Source: an uncultured Eubacteriales bacterium (GTDB lineage Bacteria > Bacillota > Clostridia > Oscillospirales > Acutalibacteraceae). Taken from it: a DNA stretch of 12,329 nt. The position numbers were made by a program, and so were the translations under genes. The stretch is taken from assembly GCA_948762645.1 (NCBI GenBank), contig CAQBRY010000005.1:1-12329 (forward strand), given 5' to 3'. The notes beneath the pieces were generated by a model, which was not told the origin of the DNA, did not search any database, and saw only the letters and a list, made by a program, of their open reading frames with translations. Shown piece after piece: positions 1-5,969 of this stretch; position 1 is the stretch's first letter, and every line of letters begins with the position of its first letter.

Positions 1-74
1 CTTTGCACGCTATTCTTAAATCCATTTTTTACCTTCTCTTCACTTTCACATTTTGGACACTTCGCCTCTATCAC
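1..74 (-). CDS. Transposase-like zinc-ribbon N-terminus (partial, runs off window)
   Basis: The minus strand reads 24 codons from a GTG at 74 to the window edge. They carry a CxxC pair (C6 and C9 of the CPKC motif) followed by a KVKNG segment. This is the usual start of the zinc ribbon in transposases of the IS1, IS1595 and ISL3 type, where a second CxxC follows after a basic 'KQRYxC' stretch that would lie outside the window. An in-frame TGA at 99-101 bounds the start, and GTG at 72-74 is the only ordinary start codon between them, though its ribosome binding site is poor. The gene may therefore already be truncated at its 5' end. I see no inverted repeat marking an insertion-sequence end. 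The family assignment rests on one short motif; another zinc-ribbon protein is possible. Confidence 0.5.
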   Translation of the reverse strand, partial: MIEAKCPKCESEEKVKNGFKNSVQ

Positions 75-152
75 CTCTTGGTGGTTAGGCTTCCCGTTTC
101 ACATTGCTTTTATCACATTTTGCACTTCTCGAAATTTGTTAGCAAATTATGT

Positions 153-158
153 TATAAT
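153..158 (+). promoter_or_regulatory. Possible -10 box upstream of the decayed RHH gene
   Basis: A perfect TATAAT stands 36 bases before the ATG at 195. No acceptable -35 hexamer is found at 16-19 bases upstream, so this is only a weak promoter candidate for the decayed gene that follows. Confidence 0.2.
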
Positions 159-194
159 CCAATTAATTTTACAATTCTTGGTATGAGATGAACA

Positions 195-444
195 ATGGTG
201 AAGATTTCTAATTCAAGTACTAAAGCAAAAAGAAAATATAATAAAGAAAATTATTCTCAGTTAAATGTACAACTAAAATCTGATATTATAAAAAATTTCA
301 AGTTGTATTGTAAAAATTGGACGAGACACCAGAAAAAGTTTTGGCGAGTTTTTAAAAGAACAGAAAGAGCTCCGGAGTTCCGCCTCTTCTCCTTCTCCGT
401 CTTCTATGTCTCCGGAACCTGCTGTACCTGATGAACTCAGATAA
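195..444 (+). pseudogene. Frameshifted small ribbon-helix-helix-like protein
   Basis: Three reading frames join into one sensible small protein. Frame one runs from ATG 195 to about 316 with the pattern KRKYNKENY, then QLNVQLK and FKLYCK, which resembles the Arc/CopG-like ribbon-helix-helix proteins of mobile elements. One base then appears missing from an A5 run (312-316), after which the next frame gives LDETPEKVLASF. A second base appears missing from a T5 run (349-353), after which the third frame continues LKEQKELR into a Ser/Pro-rich tail and stops at 442-444. Restored, the protein would have about 83 residues. Lying next to a transposase fragment, it is probably a remnant of a mobile element. 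Both lesions are in homopolymers, so sequencing error is an alternative. The RHH assignment is by pattern only. Confidence 0.5.
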
Positions 445-934
445 ACCTCTGGTAGTAAACAAGGGAAACCAATAAAGTAGCAAAAGAAAAAGAGTCAGAA
501 GAGATCCAGACTTCGACTGCTTCGGTAAAACTTTCGGAAGTATTCAGGTGAATCAGTGGCAACGTGTAAACCTTTGTGTATTTCTTAAAATTTCCGGCAC
601 AGCTGAGTGCCAGAAGAAACAACAAATAAAAACGGCAAACCTTTGGGAAAGCACAGCAAATCGGGCGAATATCGACAAATTATAATCTACAATATTTTTC
701 CAATAATTATTAATCGCATCCAATAAATAAGTCTTTTCCCTATCTTTACTTTTCCTAATAAAAACTGCCTGTAGCAAATTCTCTCCCAACAGCTAAAAAC
801 AAACATCCGGTCAGCTTAAGGACATTTACAGAAGAAAAAAGTCTATAGATCCTCCCAAAACGTCTGCTAAAAAATTTTCGCCAAGACCCCACCTTTTTTA
901 AAGTTATTAAGAAAAAAATTAAATTTTTCATTAT
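445..934. other. Decayed, coding-like region without an intact gene
   Basis: No open frame here looks like a real gene. On the plus strand, short stretches read like coding sequence in changing frames: a segment around 440-472, then 471-548 with an acidic and Thr/Ser-rich reading (KEKESEEIQTSTASVKLSE). They may be the eroded continuation of the upstream pseudogene or of a second gene. The minus strand at about 650-789 also gives a plausible stretch (QAVFIRKSKDREKTYLLDA) but it has only a TTG start next to a stop and no clear ribosome binding site. The GC content is patchy compared with the flanks, which fits old accessory DNA. Confidence 0.35.
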
Positions 935-1024
935 TTAAATCCATACTATTTCGTTTAAAAAACTCAATAGATCTCTTTTATTATCTATATTATCTAATTT
1001 CTTTAAAATATCTTTATTAATCAT
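935..1024 (-). CDS. Possible 29-residue small ORF downstream of the histidine kinase
   Basis: An ATG at 1022-1024 is preceded by AAAAGGAA at a spacing of nine bases and opens a 29-codon frame, MINKDILKKLDN to the C-terminal EIVWI. It begins 31 bases after the kinase stop on the same strand, so it could be co-transcribed. The composition suggests a charged amphipathic helix. No family is recognised. It may be a genuine small protein or the N-terminal remnant of a longer gene eroded in the region to its left. Confidence 0.3.
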   Translation of the reverse strand: MINKDILKKLDNIDNKRDLLSFLNEIVWI

Positions 1025-1055
1025 AACAATATATTCCTTTTATATAAGTTAACCA

Positions 1056-2465
1056 CTATTTTATAACAGGAAAAGAAATATTTACAGTAGTACCGAAATT
1101 TTCTTCACTAATAATTTGTAAAGCCCCCTTATGGGATTTAACTATTTCATCTACGATTGCAAGGCCAATCCCTGAACCTCTTTTTGTAGAGTTGGCCTTA
1201 TAGAATTTTTCTGTCACCTTTGAAATATGTTTCTTAGGTATTCCACACCCGTTGTCAGTAATGTTAATAATTACGTTCGAATCCTTTTCTTTTACACTGA
1301 CACTGACTCCTCCTCCTTTTTCTGTATATTTAAGGGCATTATCGATAACATTTATAAAAACTTGTTTAAGTCGATTTTTGTCTCCAAGTATCGGGGAAAT
1401 GGTTTTAGGTTCATCATAAGTAAGGACTTTACCCTCAGACTCAGCTCTTTCTTTAAACATATAAACAGCTTCACCAAGTTCAGCTAAAACGTCTATCTTA
1501 TCCACAATCACAGGTAATTTTCCTTTTTGAAGTCTGGAAAAATCAAGAAGTTCTTCAACAATCCCGGAAAGTCTTTCTGTTTCATGTGCTATTATCTGAA
1601 GTCCTCTATTTATAGTTTCCTGATCTAAAGAATCGGCAGTCTGTATTGTTTCAGCCCAGCCCTTTATAGCCGTAAGCGGAGTTCTTAACTCATGGGAAAT
1701 GGAAGATATAAATTCATTTTTCAGTTTTTCAGATAAGTTTAATTCTTCAGCCATATAATTAATAGAATCACAAAGTCTTCCTATTTCATCGTCATGGTTC
1801 TTTTTAATTTTTATATTAAAGTCGCCTCTGGCAATATCTTTGGCAGTCTGACTTATCTTAATAACCGGATTAATTATAGACTTTAAGAAATATACTCCAA
1901 GCAAAGTTACAAACACAATCATTACAACGCCAAACATAACTAAAATCGATATGCCAAGACCTATAGTTTTATCCGTTTCATCTAAAGAAGTAGTATACCG
2001 AACAGCTCCAAGGTATTTACCGGATTTAGTATAAACACTTCTAGTCTCAGCCATAATTTTATCCCCTGATGAACTTTTACCTACAAACAAGCCAAAATTA
2101 TCTGTAGAATTTAGGGCTTGATTGTAGTCTTTCATTTCAAGTATATTTTCAGGCATATCTTTTGACGTAGAATAAAGAGCTTTATTATTACAATCTAAAA
2201 TAGTAACTTTTACAGAGTCTTTTTCACTAAACATTTGAATATAATCAAGAGCAGTAGCTTCAAATGTTATAGTAGATTCCAGAGTATTACTTGTAAAAGT
2301 ATCGTATAAATTACTCGACTCTATATAAAGCATTTGGTATACATTATTATAAAAATATTTTTTTATTGAAATAGCAAAAACAACTATTGAAATAGCCAAT
2401 ATAGAAACTGTAAATAATAAACTGTTAACAATCCATCTTTTTGTTATACCCTTGACCGTAGACAT
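1056..2465 (-). CDS. Membrane-bound sensor histidine kinase
   Basis: This 469-residue protein senses a signal outside the cell and phosphorylates a response regulator. Visible parts in order: membrane helix about 12-34; extracytoplasmic sensor region about 35-168, of the length seen in dCache/PAS-like sensors; second membrane helix about 170-194; HAMP linker about 195-245; HisKA domain with the phospho-acceptor His258 in SHELRTP; HATPase_c domain with N box NVIDNALKYT (372-381), G1 DNGCGIP (404-410), F box FYK (421-423) and G2 GSGIGLAIV (430-438). All catalytic motifs are intact. ATG 2463-2465 is the chosen start, with a weak AGGGTGAT ribosome site; an out-of-frame ATG lies four bases upstream. 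Its most likely partner is the OmpR-type regulator at 5970-6671, on the same strand but 3.5 kb upstream, which is an unusual separation. The ligand is unknown. Confidence 0.95.
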   Translation of the reverse strand: MSTVKGITKRWIVNSLLFTVSILAISIVVFAISIKKYFYNNVYQMLYIESSNLYDTFTSNTLESTITFEATALDYIQMFSEKDSVKVTILDCNNKALYSTSKDMPENILEMKDYNQALNSTDNFGLFVGKSSSGDKIMAETRSVYTKSGKYLGAVRYTTSLDETDKTIGLGISILVMFGVVMIVFVTLLGVYFLKSIINPVIKISQTAKDIARGDFNIKIKKNHDDEIGRLCDSINYMAEELNLSEKLKNEFISSISHELRTPLTAIKGWAETIQTADSLDQETINRGLQIIAHETERLSGIVEELLDFSRLQKGKLPVIVDKIDVLAELGEAVYMFKERAESEGKVLTYDEPKTISPILGDKNRLKQVFINVIDNALKYTEKGGGVSVSVKEKDSNVIINITDNGCGIPKKHISKVTEKFYKANSTKRGSGIGLAIVDEIVKSHKGALQIISEENFGTTVNISFPVIK

Positions 2466-2580
2466 ACATCAATCACCCTAAGCTTTAAGAAATATTATAG
2501 CAATAATATTTATAAAAATATAAATTTATTAGAAAAGTTATACTTATTTTATCATCTACATGCTCATATTAAAAGTACAA
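2463..2580. repeat. Duplicated kinase-upstream element, copy 1
   Basis: These 118 bases run from the kinase start codon toward the secreted-protein gene at 2682. They match 3613-3730 in the same order and over the same length, at about 70 percent identity by eye. Landmarks shared by both copies are CATACAT, ATCACCCTAAG, TTTAAG, ATTTATAA, TTATTTTATCAT and ATTAAAAGTA. This copy includes the kinase ribosome site and a possible kinase -10 box (TATAAT on the minus strand, 2494-2499) without a good -35, which would fit an activated promoter. It lies between divergent genes and could hold a regulator binding site. Confidence 0.7.
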
Positions 2581-2620
2581 GCCACCTATTTGCAAAAATA
2601 AACTTTTCTAAAACTGTAGC

Positions 2621-2650
2621 TTGACAAAAAACATAATATAACTGTAAAAT
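2621..2650 (+). promoter_or_regulatory. Sigma-A promoter of the first secreted-protein gene
   Basis: A perfect -35 TTGACA (2621-2626) is followed after 18 bases by TAAAAT (2645-2650). Transcription would begin about 25 bases before the start codon at 2682. Confidence 0.65.
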
Positions 2651-2681
2651 AATAAAAGTTAAAATTTAATGGGGTGTTTTA

Positions 2682-3272
2682 ATGAAATTAAAAAATTTTT
2701 CACTCTGTTTATTAGCAATATTAAACTTAAGTGCAGCTTTACCTACATCAGCGGTAAGGGTTTTTTCGGACGCTAGTGGAAATCAATTTACAACAAGTGG
2801 TCAAGGACAGTCCATACTGTCAATAAATACCGCGGGAGTACCATTAACTGAAGATATGTTTAACCATATATCTGACCAAGCCCAAAAAGACGGTTACCAG
2901 CAAATATTATTAACTGATTCTACACTTTTGGATCAAAATGCCGCAAAAAAACTGGCTTTAAACTTCTTAACAGTAGGTTATGATAGCTTCTATACTTCTC
3001 AAAGCGTTATCTTCAACGATAAAAATATATTTAAAGGTGGAGCAACTGTATTAGATGTAAAAAGATTTATATCTGAAAAAATATTAGCTAATGTTTATTC
3101 ATATCTAGTTCAACCGCATTTAATTCTTCCGGCTGATAATCTTGTATCATCATTGATAATTGACGTCTACGTTAAAGGGGATTGTCTCAGCGAAAACGGA
3201 TATGATAATGGAAAAATTCTTGAGTGCGAGGAATATTACCACACATGTAACAGAATACCGCCTATCAAATAA
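2682..3272 (+). CDS. Small secreted protein of unknown function (196 aa)
   Basis: The N-terminus is a classical signal peptide: MKLK, a hydrophobic stretch at about 5-20, and an Ala-X-Ala-like cleavage site after PTSA (residue 24). The mature protein of about 172 residues shows no domain I recognise. It has a segment TEDMF (56-60), which resembles TDSMF in the second secreted protein, a mixed alpha/beta body, and a C-terminal part with three cysteines (C168, C182, C189) before the final RIPPIK. Two of them could form a disulfide outside the cell. The start is set by GGGGTG at 2671-2676, five bases before the ATG. The gene is single, with its own promoter and terminator, and is divergent from the histidine kinase. 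It may be secreted or wall-associated; no anchor motif (LPXTG) or lipobox is seen. Function unknown. Confidence 0.8.
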   Translation: MKLKNFSLCLLAILNLSAALPTSAVRVFSDASGNQFTTSGQGQSILSINTAGVPLTEDMFNHISDQAQKDGYQQILLTDSTLLDQNAAKKLALNFLTVGYDSFYTSQSVIFNDKNIFKGGATVLDVKRFISEKILANVYSYLVQPHLILPADNLVSSLIIDVYVKGDCLSENGYDNGKILECEEYYHTCNRIPPIK

Positions 3273-3612
3273 ATTATAATTTATAGTGATTATTCTTATA
3301 AGAAAAACAATTTATCAAAATTAATTTTACGATATATATCTAAAAATAGCATAGACTAAAAAACGATGTATGGCACATCGTTTTTTTATGTCTCATAAAA
3401 CATCTATAAAAACACCATTATTTCAAAATAACACCACATAAAGTGCCGCACTATAATCACTTCAAAAACTCTAGATATATAAAAGGTTTAAATCCAATTT
3501 ACTCATAACATATGTGGTAAAAAATCCATGCAAAAAATTTTTAAAAAATTCCTAAACAAGATAAATAGGTGTACATAGTATTGCCTTACTATAAATAAGA
3601 TATGCCTCAAAT
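3273..3612. other. Intergenic spacer downstream of the first secreted gene
   Basis: Apart from the terminator at 3358-3388, I see no gene here. The stretch about 3389-3560 shows weak resemblance to 4498-4660 in ordered landmarks (GCCGCACTATA against ACCGCATTATA, and a further match around ATAACATATGTGG against ACATAATGTCG). This suggests that the spacer belongs to the same duplicated module as the secreted genes. Confidence 0.4.
3358..3388 (+). terminator. Rho-independent terminator of the first secreted gene
   Basis: A 7-bp core stem, ACGATGT (3363-3369) and ACATCGT (3375-3381), encloses a 5-base loop and is followed by a T tract. A-rich sequence on the left makes it likely to work in both directions. 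It lies about 85 bases after the stop codon. Confidence 0.85.
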
Positions 3613-3730
3613 CATACATTTATCACCCTAAGTTTTAAGGAATGTCGCCAAAATAACATTTATAATTATAAATGTTTATTTCAATATGTACGATTATTTT
3701 ATCATTCCTTTACTCGCATTAAAAGTAAAA
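3613..3730. repeat. Duplicated kinase-upstream element, copy 2
   Basis: This is the second copy of the 118-bp element at 2463-2580, now in front of the second secreted-protein gene. It still carries the CAT that corresponds to the kinase start codon and the kinase-like ribosome site (ATCACCCTAAG), but no kinase follows: the minus-strand frame stops after two codons. That makes it a duplication scar, possibly retained because it carries control sequences. Confidence 0.7.
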
Positions 3731-3755
3731 AATATATTTTCCTATAAAAAAACAT

Positions 3756-3784
3756 TTGACATTAAAATAAAAAAGAGTTATAAT
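3756..3784 (+). promoter_or_regulatory. Consensus sigma-A promoter of the second secreted gene
   Basis: TTGACA (3756-3761) and TATAAT (3779-3784) are separated by exactly 17 bases, a perfect housekeeping promoter, so strong basal expression of the following gene is expected. Confidence 0.9.
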
Positions 3785-3827
3785 ATGATTATAAAATTAT
3801 TAAAAATTAAAAGGAGAATATAATCAT

Positions 3828-4445
3828 ATGTTTAATTTAAAGAAAAAAATTTTATGTGGTATTTCATCTTTATTCATGCTATTTACTGCCAGTATACCAG
3901 CATTTGCTAAACTACCTGATGAGTGGGATAGGGCAGCGATTGCAATTGACAAGGGTGCAGTAACAGACTCAATGTTTTCTGAATTTTCAGGCAAACTTTC
4001 CACCTTGGCAGCAAAGGCTGTAAATGCCGGAGATCAAGATTATGATACATTTGCTGACCTTGCAAGAGCAAACCGTCTTGTGGAACTTATGGCAATGGCG
4101 CTCCACAGTCCACTCGAAGCAAGATATAATTTTTACTGCCTATACTATAATGCCAGAGCAGCGTACGCAAAGGCTTCTAGAATAATATATATAAAAAATG
4201 AGGAAGGGGAAGAGGAAGGAATTATACTAGAACCAATTGGTACATGGGAAGAAGCTAAAACAGCAATAGAAAGAGCACTCAGTAAAGTAAACTCTGTACA
4301 GAAGATAATAGGTCGCAGCATAGCACAAAGCCTAGGAGGCAAACTCAATAATTTGTTAAACAACGTAATTGCACAAATAGTCGGCTTAGTGCTCGACGAT
4401 GATGACGACGAGATAGAAATTAACTTTTTTTCAGATCTAGCATAA
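3828..4445 (+). CDS. Small secreted alpha-helical protein of unknown function (205 aa)
   Basis: A clear signal peptide (MFNLKKK, hydrophobic 8-22, cleavage after PAFA at residue 27) is followed by a mature protein of about 178 residues with high predicted helix content. Around 41-56 it has GAVTDSMFSEF, which resembles the T-x-x-MF segment of the protein at 2682-3272. Helical parts follow at about 70-120 and 138-188, split by an acidic NEEGEEEG loop (124-131), and the tail carries a run of five aspartates (190-194) before a hydrophobic end. The start is set by AAGGAG about ten bases upstream of the ATG. It stands alone between a consensus promoter and a strong terminator. No known domain, lipobox or sortase signal is seen. 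It may be a diverged paralogue of its neighbour; function unknown. Confidence 0.85.
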   Translation: MFNLKKKILCGISSLFMLFTASIPAFAKLPDEWDRAAIAIDKGAVTDSMFSEFSGKLSTLAAKAVNAGDQDYDTFADLARANRLVELMAMALHSPLEARYNFYCLYYNARAAYAKASRIIYIKNEEGEEEGIILEPIGTWEEAKTAIERALSKVNSVQKIIGRSIAQSLGGKLNNLLNNVIAQIVGLVLDDDDDEIEINFFSDLA

Positions 4446-4950
4446 TAAAGATATAAAATATAAACTTAAAAACGACATTTAAATATGTCGTTTTTTTATG
4501 ACAAAAAATCTCCAAAAATGTTAACCAAACTAATTCTACGTACCGTAATCAATTACCGCATTATAGTATAAAAATTAAACTTGGAAATATAAAAATAGGT
4601 TTTAAAAAAGTAAACTACACATAATGTCGAAAAATAATAATATAAAAAATTATAACATGCCGGATAAATTGGCGTAAAATTATAGCGTTAACCCTAATAT
4701 CAGAATAAAATACTTACTCTGATCACAGCGGCTATTAGTAGTATCCGATTTTTAAAGCATACTATAATATTTTAAAAGAATCTACACGTAAAATTAAAAT
4801 ATAAAAATGTCTTATTTAATTAATCACACATAAAGAATAAATGCATAAATCTAAAATAGAGGTATGGATATCCACAATTCAAAGATAAAGTTCCATACCA
4901 TTTCACTACGCCAAGTGTGTAATAAATTATTTTATACTATGGAAATAAAC
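4446..4950. other. Gene-free region; possible decayed third copy of the secreted-gene module
   Basis: No credible gene is present apart from the terminator at 4469-4497. Ordered similarity to the spacer at 3389-3560, a fragment AACCCTAATATCAG at about 4688 that resembles the shared CACCCTAAG element, and a third hairpin (4951-4978) with the same CGAC-type stem suggest a third, eroded module. A separate inverted repeat, GGTATGGA (4861-4868) with TCCATACC (4892-4899), encloses 23 bases; its role is unknown. Confidence 0.3.
4469..4497 (+). terminator. Rho-independent terminator of the second secreted gene
   Basis: A perfect palindrome, ACGACAT / ATGTCGT with an AT-rich centre (4472-4491), is followed by a run of seven T and preceded by A residues. 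It begins about 25 bases after the stop and can work in both directions. The stem resembles that of the terminator at 3358-3388. Confidence 0.85.
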
Positions 4951-4978
4951 AAAAAAGACGACACTTTTAAGTATCGTC
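4951..4978 (-). terminator. Terminator-like hairpin with T tract on the minus strand
   Basis: GACGA (4957-4961) pairs with TCGTC (4974-4978), with further ACTT/AAGT pairing and one mismatch. The T6 tract lies on the minus-strand side (4956 down to 4951), so it would stop leftward transcription, for example read-through from the response regulator. It may equally be the remnant of a third module terminator. Confidence 0.5.
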
Positions 4979-4990
4979 ATTTAAATTGAA

Positions 4991-5579
4991 GTATTAATAA
5001 ATAAAAAAAGAGTTGATCTTCATTCTAAAATATACTATAATTCAATTTAGGACTTTAGGATCAAACCTAAAAACGCCAAGTAGGCTAACGTGTAACCCGC
5101 ACGTTAACCCTACGTTCAAGGTAGACAAGGTACCCGAGCGCAACTACAGTTGTAGCACTCGACTTAATAAGTATACCATAAAAGCCAAGAAAAATCTACA
5201 ACAAAAATTCTAAATGTAATCGGAAACAAAAAAATACATAAAGAATTCGCGTAAGGGACAACTATACCAAAAAATAATTGCAACACGTATCGTGTTATCG
5301 GTGTGCCTATTTAATAACAGGAAACTAAATTTAGTGTGTTATTGATTTACATGTTTTTCAATAACTATCAACATAGGTGTGGGATTCCAGAAAATATTTG
5401 CAATTATTGTATGGATTTAGTGTGTGATATTACCTTTACGCGCTTTTTATTACGTCCTGAAGTCCTATTTTTGGGTTTTGTCGGCAAATATGGGCATTAT
5501 GTGTAGTATTTTATTTTTTCTAAATTAATTCAAATCAGGTCACCTCTCACATTTTAAAAAATATAAAGGAAATATCAAG
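4991..5579. other. Gene-free, inverted-repeat-rich region
   Basis: No convincing gene is seen. A GC-richer patch holds two hairpins: AACGTG (5087-5092) with CACGTT (5100-5105), and an imperfect stem from GAG (5136) to CTC (5160). Further right are AACACG/CGTGTT (5282-5296), a broken palindrome at 5313-5343 with ACTAAATTTAGT at its centre, and an 11-base direct repeat ATTTAGTGTGT at 5329-5339 and 5415-5425. These could be RNA structures, operators or a non-autonomous element. Confidence 0.4.
5281..5300. repeat. Left member of a dispersed inverted repeat
   Basis: CGTGTTATCG at 5291-5300 is exactly the reverse complement of CGATAACACG at 5782-5791. With neighbouring bases the similarity extends to roughly 17 of 20 positions. 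The pair encloses about 480 bases that contain the small membrane ORF at 5580. No target-site duplication was found by eye. Confidence 0.4.
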
Positions 5580-5675
5580 ATGAAAGCTACAGAAGAAAAG
5601 TTTCTTTGGATTATTGTTACTATATACGTATTATGTACAGCGTTAATATTTTTTCTAGATCACATTAATCTCTAA
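5580..5675 (+). CDS. Possible 31-residue single-span membrane peptide
   Basis: ATG 5580 is preceded by AAAGGAAA at a good spacing (about nine bases) and opens a 31-codon frame: a charged start MKATEEK, one hydrophobic segment about 8-26 with a tryptophan and a cysteine, and a short polar end DHINL. Size and layout resemble small membrane proteins and type I toxin peptides, but no family is recognised. It lies alone inside the repeat-rich region between the dispersed inverted repeats. No clear promoter or antisense RNA gene can be named. A chance ORF cannot be excluded, although the ribosome site and the membrane pattern argue against it. Confidence 0.45.
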   Translation: MKATEEKFLWIIVTIYVLCTALIFFLDHINL

Positions 5676-5781
5676 AATACCAACATGCCTTAACCCAGAA
5701 ATAACCTGGCTTTTTCCTAAAAAAGAAAAGGAGTGATATATAGAAAAAATCTCCAAAATCCCAATTATAAGGATTAAAAAT

Positions 5782-5801
5782 CGATAACACGTATTGCGTT
5801 A
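5782..5801. repeat. Right member of the dispersed inverted repeat
   Basis: CGATAACACG here is the exact reverse complement of 5291-5300. The site is itself partly palindromic (ATAACAC against GCGTTAT), as is the left one. Confidence 0.4.
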
Positions 5802-5891
5802 TTATCATTTAAAACTCTATTAAATTTAAAAATACATAACAAATCGTGTAATAAAAACTACCACAAAATTTTAATATTTTTTCCAAAAGAA

Positions 5892-5909
5892 TTCTCCTTA
5901 CCAGGAGAA
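5892..5909 (-). terminator. Possible terminator of the response regulator gene
   Basis: TTCTCCT (5892-5898) and AGGAGAA (5903-5909) form a 7-bp stem with a 4-base loop, about 60 bases after the regulator stop on the minus strand. The T tract on that side is short and broken (TTCTTTT), while the plus-strand side is also T-rich, so direction and strength are uncertain. Confidence 0.4.
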
Positions 5910-5969
5910 GTTTTATTATTTTATAGACATATTTAAAATACAAAAAATGTAAGGTGACCGCCCCACGCT

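Larger units (their letters stand above)
5676..5969. other. Gene-free stretch before the response regulator stop
   Basis: No gene is seen. It holds the right inverted-repeat member (5782-5801) and the hairpin at 5892-5909. Confidence 0.4.

Noticed and set aside
3..191. 62-codon plus-strand frame at the left edge
   Set aside because: It overlaps the zinc-ribbon reading on the opposite strand, has no ribosome site, and its hydrophobic look is only the antisense of that region.
437..789. Two overlapping minus-strand frames (437-625 and 553-789)
   Set aside because: One has a TTG start right after a stop, ribosome sites are poor, and the plus strand has equally coding-like pieces. Treated as decayed sequence, not as genes.
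5013..5213. 66-codon plus-strand frame
   Set aside because: No ribosome site, unusual composition, and it runs through the hairpin patch at 5087-5160; probably a chance frame.
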